Shown here piece by piece: positions 31,803 through 40,672 of a stretch of 64,000 bases of DNA. Numbering within the stretch: the stretch's first letter is position 1; each line of letters begins with the position of its first letter. Origin of the DNA: [Mycobacterium] zoologicum (GTDB taxonomy: Bacteria; Actinomycetota; Actinomycetes; Mycobacteriales; Mycobacteriaceae). The stretch is from assembly GCF_020172665.1 (NCBI RefSeq), contig NZ_CP083985.1, positions 3,323,511 through 3,387,510 on the forward strand, in the 5' to 3' direction. The notes beneath the pieces were generated by a model, which was given only the letters and a program-made list of their open reading frames with translations, did not search any database and was not told where the DNA came from. Made by a program: the position numbers and the translations under genes.

Positions 31803-33923
31803 TCAGGCAGGCACGGCGTCCGTCGACCGGTCCCAAGCCCGATGCTTGGCCAGCTCGGCGGCGAACGCCTCGAAGAACGGCTCACCCAGGTCGCCGGCGG
31901 CCGCAGTCGTCGTCACCACACCGTGTGCGACGGTGACCGCGATGTCCTGGGCGAGTTGTTCGGCGACGCCGGCCGCGGGCAACAGCTCGACGCCGGCCCC
32001 GAACGCTCCGATCGCCTTGAGGTGCTTGTAGGCCTCGGTGATGAAGTGCATCGCATAACCGTCCGCGGACAGGGTGCGCATCGCATCCGGGCCGCAGGGC
32101 ACCACCACCGCGTCGTAGAGCACCGAGGCCATCGTGGTGATCGCCCGGTCGACGGCGAGTTCCCCGCCTGAACCGCCGGCCAGGGAGCCTCCCGCGACGG
32201 GAGCCAGCACCTCGACAACAGCACCGCGCCGGCGCATCGCCTCGATGAAGCTCTGGGTACCGTCGACGTCGACACCGTCGGCGGCCAGCACCGCGATCTT
32301 GCGGCTTTCGACGCTTTCGGTTGCGGTGTTGAGCTGCGACAGTGCCGGTGAAACTGGGGCTTTATTCTGGGCGGCCTTCTCGCCGGTCTGTTCGCTAGGC
32401 ACGGGCAGACCCAGCTTCTCGGCAACCTGGTTCGCCAAACCAGGGTCGATCCGGCTCAACTGATCGACAGCGCGCTCGCGGATCTCGACTGTTTCGCATT
32501 TCCCCAGCTCGAAGGCGTAAACGGCGATGATGTGCTCGGCCTCCGGCGCCGACATGCTCCGGTAGAACATCCGGGCCTGGCTGTAGTGGTTCTGGAAGCT
32601 CGCGGCGCGCTTACGGATCTTCTCGCCGTCCACTTTCTCGGTGTAATGCCGGAACACGCCCTCGTCAGCCAATGCCGGGCAGCCGCCACCCACCGTGTTC
32701 TTGTAGTAACTGGACCTGCCCTGCGGAATTGCGTGTTGGCCGTAGCCGTCGTGCTGATTGGTGTGCACCTCGGCGACCGGCCGGTTGACCGGCAGCTGCG
32801 CGAAGTTGGGTCCGCCGAGCCGGATCAGCTGGGTGTCCAGGTAGGAGAAGTTACGGAACTGCAGCAGCGGGTCGTTGGTGAAGTCGATGCCCGGCACGAG
32901 ATTGGCGGTGTGAAAAGCGACCTGCTCGGTTTCGGCGAAGAAGTTGTCCGGGTTGCGGTTGAGCACCATCTTGCCGACGGGTTGCACCGGAACCTGTTCT
33001 TCCGGAATGAGTTTCGTAGCGTCCAGCAAATCGAAGTCGAAGTTGTCCTCGTCGGCCTCGGCCACCAGCTGCACCCCCAACTCCCACTCCGGGTACTGAC
33101 CTGCCTCGATGGCGTCCCACAGGTCGCGACGATTGAAGTCGGGGTCCTTGCCGGCAACCTTCTGGCATTCGTCCCAGATCAGCGAATGAACACCGAGTTT
33201 CGGCTTCCAGTGGAACTTCACGAAGGTTCCCTCGCCGGCAGCGTTGACGAGGCGGAAGGTGTGGACTCCGAAACCCTGCATCATCCGGTAACTGCGGGGC
33301 AGTGCCCGATCCGACATCAGCCACATGATGGCGTGCAGCGTCTCCGGCTGCAGCGCCACGAAGTCCCACAGGGTGTCGTGGGCGGACTGGGCCTGCGGAA
33401 TCTCGTTGTCCGGCTCGGGTTTCACCGCGTGTACGAAATCGGGGAACTTGATGCCGTCCTGGATGAAGAACACCGGGAAGTTGTTGCCCACCAGGTCGTA
33501 GTTTCCCTGCTCGGTGTAGAACTTGGTGGCGAAACCGCGCACGTCACGGACGGTGTCGGCCGAACCGCGGAAGCCCGCCACCGTGGAGAACCGCACGAAC
33601 ACCGGGGTCGTGGTGCCCGGCGTGGTCAAGAACGGTGCCGCGGTGTATTCGGCGAGCGAATCGTCGTAGGGCTCGAAGTGGCCGTAGGCGCCCGACCCCC
33701 GGGCGTGCACCACCCGCTCGGGAATCCGCTCATGGTCGAAGTGGGTGACCTTCTCGCGGGCGTGAAAGTCCTCCAGCAGCGTCGGTCCGCGTTCGCCGAC
33801 GCTCAGCGCGTCGTCGGTGTGGTCGACTCGCACGCCCTGTTGGGTGGTCAGATCGCCGATCTGCCGATCGGCCCGGTAGTCGTCGAGCTGTCGCTGCTTG
33901 GGGTCGCGATCGTCGGTTGCCAC
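31803..33923 (-). CDS. katE: large-subunit monofunctional catalase (HPII type)
   Basis: 706 residues. Catalase core with [17 protein letters not shown] (catalytic His), [22 protein letters not shown] (with [12 protein letters not shown] following) and the proximal Tyr segment [18 protein letters not shown]. From about residue 560 a flavodoxin/DJ-1-like C-terminal domain ([18 protein letters not shown]) marks the large-subunit class. It destroys hydrogen peroxide in the cytosol. The GTG at 33923 follows GAGAGGAAA. It faces the HAD gene, and the 81-bp gap between them carries SigF-like elements on both strands. Convergent with the STAS gene, which ends 2 nt away. Confidence 0.95.
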   Translation of the reverse strand: MATDDRDPKQRQLDDYRADRQIGDLTTQQGVRVDHTDDALSVGERGPTLLEDFHAREKVTHFDHERIPERVVHARGSGAYGHFEPYDDSLAEYTAAPFLTTPGTTTPVFVRFSTVAGFRGSADTVRDVRGFATKFYTEQGNYDLVGNNFPVFFIQDGIKFPDFVHAVKPEPDNEIPQAQSAHDTLWDFVALQPETLHAIMWLMSDRALPRSYRMMQGFGVHTFRLVNAAGEGTFVKFHWKPKLGVHSLIWDECQKVAGKDPDFNRRDLWDAIEAGQYPEWELGVQLVAEADEDNFDFDLLDATKLIPEEQVPVQPVGKMVLNRNPDNFFAETEQVAFHTANLVPGIDFTNDPLLQFRNFSYLDTQLIRLGGPNFAQLPVNRPVAEVHTNQHDGYGQHAIPQGRSSYYKNTVGGGCPALADEGVFRHYTEKVDGEKIRKRAASFQNHYSQARMFYRSMSAPEAEHIIAVYAFELGKCETVEIRERAVDQLSRIDPGLANQVAEKLGLPVPSEQTGEKAAQNKAPVSPALSQLNTATESVESRKIAVLAADGVDVDGTQSFIEAMRRRGAVVEVLAPVAGGSLAGGSGGELAVDRAITTMASVLYDAVVVPCGPDAMRTLSADGYAMHFITEAYKHLKAIGAFGAGVELLPAAGVAEQLAQDIAVTVAHGVVTTTAAAGDLGEPFFEAFAAELAKHRAWDRSTDAVPA

Positions 33924-33940
33924 GGCATTTCCTCTCGTCC

Positions 33941-33967
33941 GGTATGGGGAGTTCCCCGGCTGGGTAT
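33941..33967 (+). promoter_or_regulatory. SigF-like promoter of the HAD gene
   Basis: GGTAT, 16 nt, GGGTAT: one mismatch to GGTTT-N16-GGGTAT. Lies 37 nt before the GTG at 34005. Confidence 0.55.
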
Positions 33968-33989
33968 CCCGGTCAGCACATCCGCAAAC
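33965..33989 (-). promoter_or_regulatory. SigF-like promoter of katE
   Basis: Minus strand GTTT, 15 nt, GGGATA. The -10 deviates from GGGTAT; it overlaps the HAD -10 on the other strand, so the two promoters compete for the same DNA. Confidence 0.45.
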
Positions 33990-34004
33990 GAGAGAGGCAG
34001 GCCC

Positions 34005-34694
34005 GTGACTGACCAATCGGCGGTGTTGTTCGACGTCGACGGCACCCTGGTCGATTCCAACTATCTGCACGTACACGCCTGGCGGCGCGCGTTCGCCGAG
34101 GCCGATATCGCGGTGGAGACCTGGCGTATCCACCGCGCCATCGGCATGGACGGATCCGCTCTGGTACGACTGCTGTCCAACGACGCACCCGCCCGTGTCC
34201 GCGAACGACTCAAGGATCTGCACGCTCGGTATTACCTGGAGTCGGCGGCGCTGCTGTCGCCGCTGCCGGGCGCCCGGCGGTTGCTGGAACGTGTGGCCGC
34301 TATGGGCCTTCCGGTGGTGCTGGCCACCTCCGCACCCGAGGACGAGCTGGCGGTGCTGCGCAAGGTACTCGACTGCGACGACGTGGTCACCGCGGTCACG
34401 TCGGCGTCCGACGTCGACGTCGCCAAGCCGGAGCCGGACATCATCGGGACAGCGCTGGAGCGCATCGGCGCACCCGCGCGGCGCGCGATATTCGTCGGCG
34501 ACGCGGTGTGGGACGCGCAGGCACGTGTGCGCGCCGGCGTGCCTTGCATCGGCCTGCTCAGCGGCGGGGTCTCCCGCGATGAATTGCAAACCGCAGGCGC
34601 CACAGCGGCTTTCGACAATGCCGAGGATCTGCTGGCGCACCTGGACCGGACGCCGATCCCCGCCTTGGCCGACGGGCGCGACGGACATGGATGA
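34005..34694 (+). CDS. HAD-superfamily phosphatase
   Basis: 229 residues, subfamily IA (PGP/beta-phosphoglucomutase like). Motif I VLFDVDGTLVDSN (catalytic Asp pair), motif II LATSAPEDE, motif III KPEPDIIG, motif IV FVGDAVWDAQ. The cap domain is helical. Phosphosugar or phosphoglycolate phosphatase activity is likely but the substrate is not readable. The GTG at 34005 follows AGAGAGGCAGG. Divergent from katE and probably co-induced with it. Confidence 0.9.
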   Translation: MTDQSAVLFDVDGTLVDSNYLHVHAWRRAFAEADIAVETWRIHRAIGMDGSALVRLLSNDAPARVRERLKDLHARYYLESAALLSPLPGARRLLERVAAMGLPVVLATSAPEDELAVLRKVLDCDDVVTAVTSASDVDVAKPEPDIIGTALERIGAPARRAIFVGDAVWDAQARVRAGVPCIGLLSGGVSRDELQTAGATAAFDNAEDLLAHLDRTPIPALADGRDGHG

Positions 34695-34762
34695 GTCGGC
34701 GTTCTTGACCACCTGATCCGGGTGGTCAGCATCCTGCGACGCGCCGCGCTCCCGCGATCCGG

Positions 34763-35176
34763 CTACTTGCCGCGGACACGGCGGTTGTGCTTCTTGATCG
34801 CCGTGACCAGCTCCGCCTTCCGCATCGTCGAGCGGCCGTGAATGTCCAGCCGACGTGCGACATGCAGCAGATGCTGCTTGCTGGCGTTGGCATCGACACC
34901 CTCAGCACTCGGCCCCGAAGCATTCGGGCCGCCGCTGGCCGCGCGCTTGTCCGATGGGCCGCGCTTCCTCTTGGGCTCCCAGTGGTCGCCGACCTTCTCG
35001 AAACTGTGCTTGAGCGCCGCGTAGGCGACCCGGTGGGCGCGCTGCTCGCTGCCGTACTCCTTGGCGGCCGCGTCGTGCGCTTTGGCGAAGGTGCGCTGCG
35101 CTTTGCTGCCGGAGCGCCGCAGGGTACTGGGCAACTCGCTGCGCTTGGCGGTGCCGCTCTTCGTCGTCTTGGGCAT
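34763..35176 (-). CDS. ChaB-like stress protein with C-terminal SAP/Rho-N-like domain
   Basis: 137 residues, strongly basic. The N-terminal half matches the ChaB pattern (ELPSTLRRSGSKAQRTFAKAHDAA, then HRVAYAALKHSFEKVGDHWEPK). A Lys/Ser-rich linker follows. The C-terminal ~40 residues (SKQHLLHVARRLDIHGRSTMRKAELVTAIKKHNR) resemble a SAP or Rho N-terminal nucleic-acid-binding helix pair. ChaB proteins are called cation-transport regulators, but in mycobacteria the basic tail suggests nucleic-acid binding. The ATG at 35176 has GGAGG and a perfect SigF-type promoter upstream. Confidence 0.85.
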   Translation of the reverse strand: MPKTTKSGTAKRSELPSTLRRSGSKAQRTFAKAHDAAAKEYGSEQRAHRVAYAALKHSFEKVGDHWEPKRKRGPSDKRAASGGPNASGPSAEGVDANASKQHLLHVARRLDIHGRSTMRKAELVTAIKKHNRRVRGK

Positions 35177-35204
35177 GAGACCTCCATTCAGCAGTGCGTG
35201 CTGG

Positions 35205-35229
35205 GTACCCGCCCCGCGCGTCCGGAAAC
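35205..35229 (-). promoter_or_regulatory. SigF-type promoter of the ChaB-like gene
   Basis: Minus strand GGTTT/GTTT, 15 nt, GGGTAC, 28 nt before the ATG at 35176. Full match to the SigF pattern. Confidence 0.8.
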
Positions 35230-35242
35230 CACCACATCCGCC

Positions 35243-36247
35243 TCAGCGGCGCCGGGCGGCCAGTACACCGGCCCCGGCCATCCCCAACGCGGTCGCCGCC
35301 CCCGCCACAAGCCCGGCATGCCGGGCCGCCCAGATCTGCGGGCCGTGCACATGCGAGGAGTCGTCGAACACACCGCGCGCCCCGTGATCACTGCCCGGCC
35401 GGTCGTCCAGCGGCTGCCACAGGTTGTACGGGCCCTCACCGGGCGCCCTTTCGCCGGTCTGTTGCGACTCGTATCCGGTGCGCGCCAGGTAGCGGTCGAG
35501 CAGCGGCGCGGCGAGCTTCTGCGCCAGCAGGGTGGCGGCGGTGCTGGCGCCCACCCAGCGCTGCTTGCGGCGCGGATGATCGGCGGCGTGCAACACCGCG
35601 CGGGCAACCAACTGCGGTTGATAGATCGGCGGAACCGGCTGCGGATGACGGGGCAGCCTCGACAACACCCAGGAGAACTGCGGGGTGTTGACGGCCGGCA
35701 TCTGGGCGACTGTGATGTTGACCCCGGAGCCGTCGTGCAGCAGCTCGCAGCGCACCGATTCGGTGAACCCGTTGATGGCGTGTTTGGCGCCGCAGTACGC
35801 CGACTGCAGCGGGATCGACCGCTCTCCGAGCGCGGAGCCCACCTGCACGATGGTGCCGTGACCGCGGCGCTTCATCCTTGCCAGCGCCGCCATGGTGCCG
35901 TAGACGAATCCGAGGTAGCACACCTCGGTCACCCGCTTGAACTCCTCGGGGCTGATCTCGGTGAACGGCGCGAATACCGAGGCGAATGCGACGTTGATCC
36001 AGACGTCGATCGGGCCGAGTTCCGCCTCCACCCGATCGGCGGCGGTTTCGAGCGCCGCGTGGTCGGCGACGTCGGTGGGAAGAGCCAGCGCGGTCCCTCC
36101 GGCGTCTTCGACATCGCGCGCCGCGCCCCGCAATCCGGCCTCGCCGCGGGCGAGCAGCGCCACCCTGGCCCCGCGGCGCCCGTAGAGTTGCGCGACGGCG
36201 CGCCCGATCCCGGCACTGGCGCCGGTGATGACGACGGTTCGAGTCAT
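35243..36247 (-). CDS. short-chain dehydrogenase with C-terminal membrane helix
   Basis: 334 residues. Cofactor loop VVITGASAGIGRAVA at the N-terminus, NVAFAS in place of the usual NNAG, catalytic Ser-Tyr-Lys in QVGSALGERSIPLQSAYCGAKHA. The last ~25 residues (HAGLVAGAATALGMAGAGVLAARRR) form a hydrophobic helix with basic end, so it may be membrane anchored. ATG overlaps the stop of the GMC oxidoreductase (ATGA), making it the last gene of a four-gene operon behind a SigF-type promoter. Substrate unknown. Confidence 0.88.
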   Translation of the reverse strand: MTRTVVITGASAGIGRAVAQLYGRRGARVALLARGEAGLRGAARDVEDAGGTALALPTDVADHAALETAADRVEAELGPIDVWINVAFASVFAPFTEISPEEFKRVTEVCYLGFVYGTMAALARMKRRGHGTIVQVGSALGERSIPLQSAYCGAKHAINGFTESVRCELLHDGSGVNITVAQMPAVNTPQFSWVLSRLPRHPQPVPPIYQPQLVARAVLHAADHPRRKQRWVGASTAATLLAQKLAAPLLDRYLARTGYESQQTGERAPGEGPYNLWQPLDDRPGSDHGARGVFDDSSHVHGPQIWAARHAGLVAGAATALGMAGAGVLAARRR

Positions 36248-37917
36248 GACTGAACCCCTTTCTGTCCGACCCTCTTTCCGGCCAGCCGCTCGGCAAGCCG
36301 CGACGCCAGCGCCATGATGGTCAGCGCGGGATTGGCCGAGCCCTGCGTCGGAAACACCGATCCGTCGGCGATGAAGACGTTCGGCACGCCCCACATCCGG
36401 TGGTCGGCGTCGACGACGGAGTTCTCCGGAGCGGTGCCCATCCGGGCGCCGCCGATCAGGTGGGCGTAACGTCGGATCGTCAGCACATCCTGGGCGCCGG
36501 CCGCGTGCAGGATGTCGGTGATCACCTGGGTGGAGTACTCCATGTTGGCCTTGTCGTTGTCGCAGCGGGTGTAGTCCATCCGGGCCACCGGGATTCCGTG
36601 GCAGTCGGTTTCGTCGGCCAGCGTGATCCGGTTGTCCGGCAGCGGCAGCAGTTCGTTGAGCACCCCGATGGTGCTCCAGTGGTTGTAGTCGCGCATGTAT
36701 TCGCGCATCGCGCGCCCCCAATGGCCGTCGGCGAGTACGTGCTCCGACCAGCCTATCGGCAGCGGTGACACGGTCTGAATGGAGAAACCGCGGGCGAATC
36801 CGCGGCCGGTGTCGGTCTCGTAGAACTGTTCGCTGGTCACCTGCGGGGGCGGCGCCTTGTACATCCGCAGCTCCTGCGACCAACGCCCCGCGGCCTGGGA
36901 GGCACCCTGCACCATGACGTAGCGCCCGACCTGATCGGTGTTGTTGCCCAGGCCGTGCCGGTGGCGGGGGCTGGCCGAATTGAGCAGCAGCCGTGGAGTT
37001 TCGATGGAATACCCGGCAATGGCGACGGTCTTGGCGCGTTGCAGCTGCTCGGTCCCGTGGCCGTCGTGATAGACGACTCCGTGGGCGGCCCCGGCGTCGT
37101 CGAGTTCTACTCGGGTGGCCATGCAGTCGGCGCGGATCTCCACACCGTGCGCCAACGCGTCGGGCAGGTGGGTGATGTACGGGCTGGCCTTGGCGTTGAC
37201 CTTGCAGCCCTGCAGACAGTAGCCGCGGTAGATGCAGTGCGGCCGATTTCCGAAGGTGCCGTTGACGATTCCCACCGGTCCGACCCGCATCTCGATTCCC
37301 AGGTTGCGCGCACCCTCCCACAGCTTCGACGCGGCGCCGGAGATCGGGTGCGGCGACGACGGATAACGATGCGGATAGCCCCACGGCCAGTTCTGCCCGG
37401 CCACCGGGAGTTCGGCCTCGAGCACCTCGTAGTGGCGCCGGATGTCGGAGTAGTCGATCGGCCAGTCCGCGCCGACGCCATCGAGGCTGGCGGTGCGCAG
37501 GTCGCTGGGGTGGAACCGCGGGCAGTAACCGGCATAGTGCACCATCGAGCCGCCGACCCCACGGCCGGAGTTGTTCTTGCCCAACTCGATCGGGTCGTCG
37601 CCGCCGATGATGCGCTTCTGCGTCCAGTACAGCGGGTGCGAACCGGCTTCGTCGGACACCCAGTCGGCGTCGGGATGCCAGAACGGGCCTGCCTCGATGA
37701 TCACGACGCGCCACCCGGCGCGCGCCAGGCGCTGCGCCAGAACTGATCCCCCGGCGCCGGCGCCGACCACCACCAGATCGACGTCGTCGTCGGTTGCGTA
37801 GCGGCGCATGGTCTCTTCGCCGGGCAGAGCGCGTGACTGCACATCCAGCAGGAACCGCGAGTCGTTGTCGGGTGGGCCCAGCGATCCCTTGAGCAGACCC
37901 CGCCAGAAGTCGCCCAC
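36244..37917 (-). CDS. GMC-family FAD oxidoreductase
   Basis: 557 residues. FAD loop VVVGAGAGGSVLAQRLARAG near residue 50; GRGVGGSMVHYAG; a Cys cluster PHCIYRGYCLQGCKVNAKAS near 225; C-terminal catalytic region GGARMGTAPENSVVD and VFIADGSVFPTQGSANPALT with the conserved His replaced by Asn-Pro context typical of gluconate/sorbose dehydrogenase large subunits. No signal peptide is seen. The GTG at 37917 shares a base with the stop of the upstream subunit-3-like gene (TAGTG). Likely oxidises an alcohol or sugar group and passes electrons on with that partner. Confidence 0.88.
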   Translation of the reverse strand: MGDFWRGLLKGSLGPPDNDSRFLLDVQSRALPGEETMRRYATDDDVDLVVVGAGAGGSVLAQRLARAGWRVVIIEAGPFWHPDADWVSDEAGSHPLYWTQKRIIGGDDPIELGKNNSGRGVGGSMVHYAGYCPRFHPSDLRTASLDGVGADWPIDYSDIRRHYEVLEAELPVAGQNWPWGYPHRYPSSPHPISGAASKLWEGARNLGIEMRVGPVGIVNGTFGNRPHCIYRGYCLQGCKVNAKASPYITHLPDALAHGVEIRADCMATRVELDDAGAAHGVVYHDGHGTEQLQRAKTVAIAGYSIETPRLLLNSASPRHRHGLGNNTDQVGRYVMVQGASQAAGRWSQELRMYKAPPPQVTSEQFYETDTGRGFARGFSIQTVSPLPIGWSEHVLADGHWGRAMREYMRDYNHWSTIGVLNELLPLPDNRITLADETDCHGIPVARMDYTRCDNDKANMEYSTQVITDILHAAGAQDVLTIRRYAHLIGGARMGTAPENSVVDADHRMWGVPNVFIADGSVFPTQGSANPALTIMALASRLAERLAGKRVGQKGVQS

Positions 37918-38663
37918 TATGCCCCCTCTTCCTGCACGAGTTCCACCGGATCCTTGTCGAGGGCGCCGCGGGTCTCGAAGGGTTCCCGGGCCGCTGCCGG
38001 TCCGCTCGGTCCGCCCAGCCGCATGAAGCCACGCGGGTATGCGGGGCCGCCGAACCCGATCTCGTTCCACGCCCACGGGTGTGAATAGAACGCCGACAAC
38101 GTCATCCGCATGCACACCGACCAGGCGCGGCTCACGTTCAGCTGCGCCCAGCTGCCGCCACGCAGACGCGCCCGGCAGAACTGATCGACCAACGCCAGCT
38201 GGGTGGCGACCTCGGCGGCGGCGAACGATTCCTTGCCGTACCGCTCCCGCGCCGCCTCATCCAATCCGCAGAGCACCAACCGCCAGGTCTGCCGGTCGTC
38301 GGGCATGTCGGCGTACTGGTAACCGTCGAGCTGCCCATCGGCCAGCTTGGCGTCGACGAATTCGGCCACCGGCACCCGCGGTTCGCGGTCCTGGGCCAGC
38401 ACGATGTCGCAGAACGCACGCAGCGTGGGCTCCTCGGCGGCGGTGAAGAACCGCAGCGGCCCCGGCGGCTCCAGCCGGGCCAACACCACCTGTCTGGTGG
38501 CCTCGTCCCAGCTCTCGGCGGTGGTGAGCACGTCGAAATCGGGGTAGCGCCCGATCATCTGCGGCGTGATGCCCCGGCGCTGCCTGGGCAGCCACGAGGG
38601 GTGCGGGGGCTGGCGGTCGGCCCGCAGGTTGGGCAGGTGGTGGGGGCGGGAGGTGTCGGCCAT
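37917..38663 (-). CDS. gluconate 2-dehydrogenase subunit 3-like protein
   Basis: 248 residues. The segment FFTAAEEPTLRAFCDIVLAQDREPRVPVAEFVDAKL followed by a helical C-terminus corresponds to the subunit 3 family that partners GMC-type large subunits. Canonical members are exported by the Tat route together with the large subunit; no twin-arginine signal is visible here, so the complex may be cytosolic. The ATG at 38663 is preferred to a TTG at 38675. It lies between a small membrane protein and the GMC enzyme, with a one-base overlap to the latter. Confidence 0.8.
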   Translation of the reverse strand: MADTSRPHHLPNLRADRQPPHPSWLPRQRRGITPQMIGRYPDFDVLTTAESWDEATRQVVLARLEPPGPLRFFTAAEEPTLRAFCDIVLAQDREPRVPVAEFVDAKLADGQLDGYQYADMPDDRQTWRLVLCGLDEAARERYGKESFAAAEVATQLALVDQFCRARLRGGSWAQLNVSRAWSVCMRMTLSAFYSHPWAWNEIGFGGPAYPRGFMRLGGPSGPAAAREPFETRGALDKDPVELVQEEGA

Positions 38664-38677
38664 GGCCTGGCGCAAGC

Positions 38678-39175
38678 TCAGGGTTCGCGGCGCAGCACCG
38701 CAGCCAGCAGGCCCATCCCGCCGACCATCGCCATCAGGCCAGGCGCCGCGATCGGCGGCCCCATCGGAATGTTGTAACTGGCCATCCGCCAGCCGCCGGG
38801 CCTGCGGGCCACGCCGCGGGCATGCAGGTACTCACCGAGCAGGCCGTTGGCGGCGTACATCGCGGCGGTCAGGGGCAGCCAGCGTTTGGCCCAGCGGCGG
38901 GAGAACACACCGCCGATTCCGGCGACCACCACCGGCGGCGTGACCAGTACCGGGCTCCACATCCATTTGTTCCCGAATCCGGCTTTGTAGTGCTCCAAGT
39001 AGATCTCGGCAGTGGTCACGACCGCGGCGAACGCCGTCATCGCCGACAGCGACCTCTCGAAACGGCCGTGCGCGACATTGCACAGCATCCGATCGACGAC
39101 GTCGCCCGCCTCGCCGATCCACTCGGCGTGGCTACCGCGCCGCAGATCGGATTCGCCGTTGCCGAGCAACATCAT
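38678..39175 (-). CDS. hypothetical membrane protein, first gene of the GMC operon
   Basis: 165 residues. The N-terminal 60 are soluble and charged (GNGESDLRRGSHAEWIGEAGDVVDRML). Three or four hydrophobic segments follow (about 47-60, 73-90, 103-115 and 140-160). I use the ATG at 39175 because GGAG precedes it and a SigF-type promoter at 39226-39251 would begin the mRNA near 39219, downstream of an alternative ATG at 39253. It could anchor the GMC complex at the membrane. Family not recognised. Confidence 0.72.
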   Translation of the reverse strand: MMLLGNGESDLRRGSHAEWIGEAGDVVDRMLCNVAHGRFERSLSAMTAFAAVVTTAEIYLEHYKAGFGNKWMWSPVLVTPPVVVAGIGGVFSRRWAKRWLPLTAAMYAANGLLGEYLHARGVARRPGGWRMASYNIPMGPPIAAPGLMAMVGGMGLLAAVLRREP

Positions 39176-39225
39176 CCGCGCACTCCGTTCCTGAAGTCCC
39201 TGAAATGTTTCACCGATTCCCGCGC

Positions 39226-39251
39226 CTACCCCGCCACCGCCACCGCCAAAC
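39226..39251 (-). promoter_or_regulatory. SigF-type promoter of the GMC/SDR operon
   Basis: Minus strand GTTT, 16 nt, GGGTAG. Supports a four-gene SigF operon ending at 35243. Confidence 0.65.
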
Positions 39252-39278
39252 ATCGCGCCGGCGGTGGCGAACCGCGAG

Positions 39279-39304
39279 GTTTCGACAACGGCAAGATCGG
39301 GAAC
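39279..39304 (+). promoter_or_regulatory. weak SigF-like element upstream of the 51-residue membrane gene
   Basis: GGTTT/GTTT, 16 nt, GGGAAC on the plus strand; the -10 has A for T. It lies 127 nt before the ATG at 39431, back to back with the previous promoter. Otherwise the stretch 39305-39430 shows nothing I can name. Confidence 0.35.
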
Positions 39305-39430
39305 TGAATGAGATACAGGCCGGCCCGTTGAACTATGCCGGTTTCAATCCGGTCGTGACGGATTGTCATTTACCGCAACCCAGTTCACGGAGCGCGGTCG
39401 GTTCGATTGTCTGAAGAAGGGGATTCGTTG

Positions 39431-39586
39431 ATGATTGGTCTCGGAGTGATCCTGATAATTCTGGCGCTCGTTCTCAAGGTCAACGTGTTGTGGACGATCG
39501 GAGTCATTCTGCTGGTTGTCGGTGCGGCGCTGTGGATTCTGGGCGCCATCGGTCGACCGGTCGCGGGCCGACGCTACTGGTATTGA
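39431..39586 (+). CDS. 51-residue membrane protein (DUF6131-like)
   Basis: Not longer than 51 residues but clearly a gene: AAGAAGGGGA precedes the ATG, and two hydrophobic helices (IGLGVILIILALVLK and LWTIGVILLVVGAALWILG) are separated by a short turn, followed by a basic aromatic tail GRPVAGRRYWY. Such tiny two-helix proteins are common in actinobacterial stress regions. Function unknown. Family assignment is from remembered layout only. Confidence 0.75.
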   Translation: MIGLGVILIILALVLKVNVLWTIGVILLVVGAALWILGAIGRPVAGRRYWY

Positions 39587-39709
39587 CCTGAGCGTCTGGT
39601 CCTGATTCGAGCGTCGTCACCGACGCCGCGGGCTGCCGGTTGGAGGCGCACAGCGCTAAACTGAACAGGTTCTGCAGCCCATTCCCGTTGGATGACAGGG
39701 GCACATGCG

Positions 39710-40672
39710 ATGACTGTCGCTGTCGAAGATGGCGGATCGTTGCGGCATATCGCGATGTTCTACCGGTCGCCGAAGGAGTATCTGGACTGTCTGGTGCCCT
39801 TCGTCGCCGATTCCGTCAGCGCCGGCTTCCCCGTTCTGGTGGCGGTGCCCGAACCGGGTCTCGCACTGCTGCAGGATGCCCTCGCCGACATCACCAGCCC
39901 CGGCAAGCCCGCCACCCTGACCGACATGAGCCGGGTGGGACGAAACCCGGGGCACATCCTGGGTGGCGTGTTGGGCACCTTTGCCGCCCAACACCCGACG
40001 GGTCCGGTGCGCTTGGTGGGCGAGCCGGTCTGGAATGGCCGATCCAAGCTGGAGTATCCGGCCTGCGTGCAGCACGAAGCGCTGGTCAATCAGGCGTTCG
40101 CCGGCCGGGACATCACGGTGCTGTGCCCGTATGACGCAACGCATCTGGACTCCGACATCCTCGTCGACGCGGAGGTCACCCACCCGCGCCTGACTGGACC
40201 CGGGGCTCCGGAGCGAACCAGTCCTGGTTTCGCCCCCGACGCGGCGTGGGCTCGCTACAACGAGCCGCTGCCCAGCAGTCCGACCGCAGCGAGCTATACG
40301 CTGCACCGACTTACCGATCTGGCCGGCGCGCGGCAGTTCTCCGCCAAGTACGCCCGCTGGTTCGGCTTCTCCCCCACCGACATCGCCGATCTGCAACTGA
40401 TCGTCAACGAATTGGCCTCCAACAGTCTGCAGCACGGCCGCGGACCGTGCACGCTGCTGCTGTGGGAGTCGGGCGACCAATTGATCTGCCAGGTGCGCGA
40501 CTCCGGTCAGCTGGCCGACCCGCTGGCCGGACGGCGGCCGATCATCCGTGACGACGGCGCCAACGGCTATGGATTGTTCGTGGTCAACGCGACCGCGGAC
40601 CTGGTACGCATCCACACCGCGACGACCGGGACCACCGTGCAGGCGCACCTGAGCATGAGGAAGTCGGCATGA
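39710..40672 (+). CDS. MEDS-domain/HATPase anti-sigma-like regulator
   Basis: 320 residues. The N-terminal ~170 form a MEDS-type sensory domain (LRHIAMFYRSPKEYLDCLVPFVADSVSAGFPVLVAVPE). The C-terminal ~110 form an RsbW-like HATPase: IVNELASNSLQHGRG (N box), VRDSGQLADPL (G1) and GANGYGLFVVNATADLV (G2). It would phosphorylate or bind a STAS partner or a sigma factor. ATG at 39710 has AGGGG upstream; an ATG at 39692 is less supported. The next gene overlaps by four bases and carries MEDS plus STAS, so the two look like a kinase-antagonist pair with matching sensors. Confidence 0.87.
   Translation: MTVAVEDGGSLRHIAMFYRSPKEYLDCLVPFVADSVSAGFPVLVAVPEPGLALLQDALADITSPGKPATLTDMSRVGRNPGHILGGVLGTFAAQHPTGPVRLVGEPVWNGRSKLEYPACVQHEALVNQAFAGRDITVLCPYDATHLDSDILVDAEVTHPRLTGPGAPERTSPGFAPDAAWARYNEPLPSSPTAASYTLHRLTDLAGARQFSAKYARWFGFSPTDIADLQLIVNELASNSLQHGRGPCTLLLWESGDQLICQVRDSGQLADPLAGRRPIIRDDGANGYGLFVVNATADLVRIHTATTGTTVQAHLSMRKSA

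Noticed and set aside
32532..34005. Long plus-strand frame leading into the HAD gene
   Set aside because: Antisense to the catalase. Only the part from the GTG at 34005, behind its own ribosome-binding site, encodes a recognisable fold.
39176..39253. Earlier ATG at 39253 for the GMC-operon membrane protein
   Set aside because: It adds a Gly run with no ribosome-binding site, and the likely transcript starts downstream of it.
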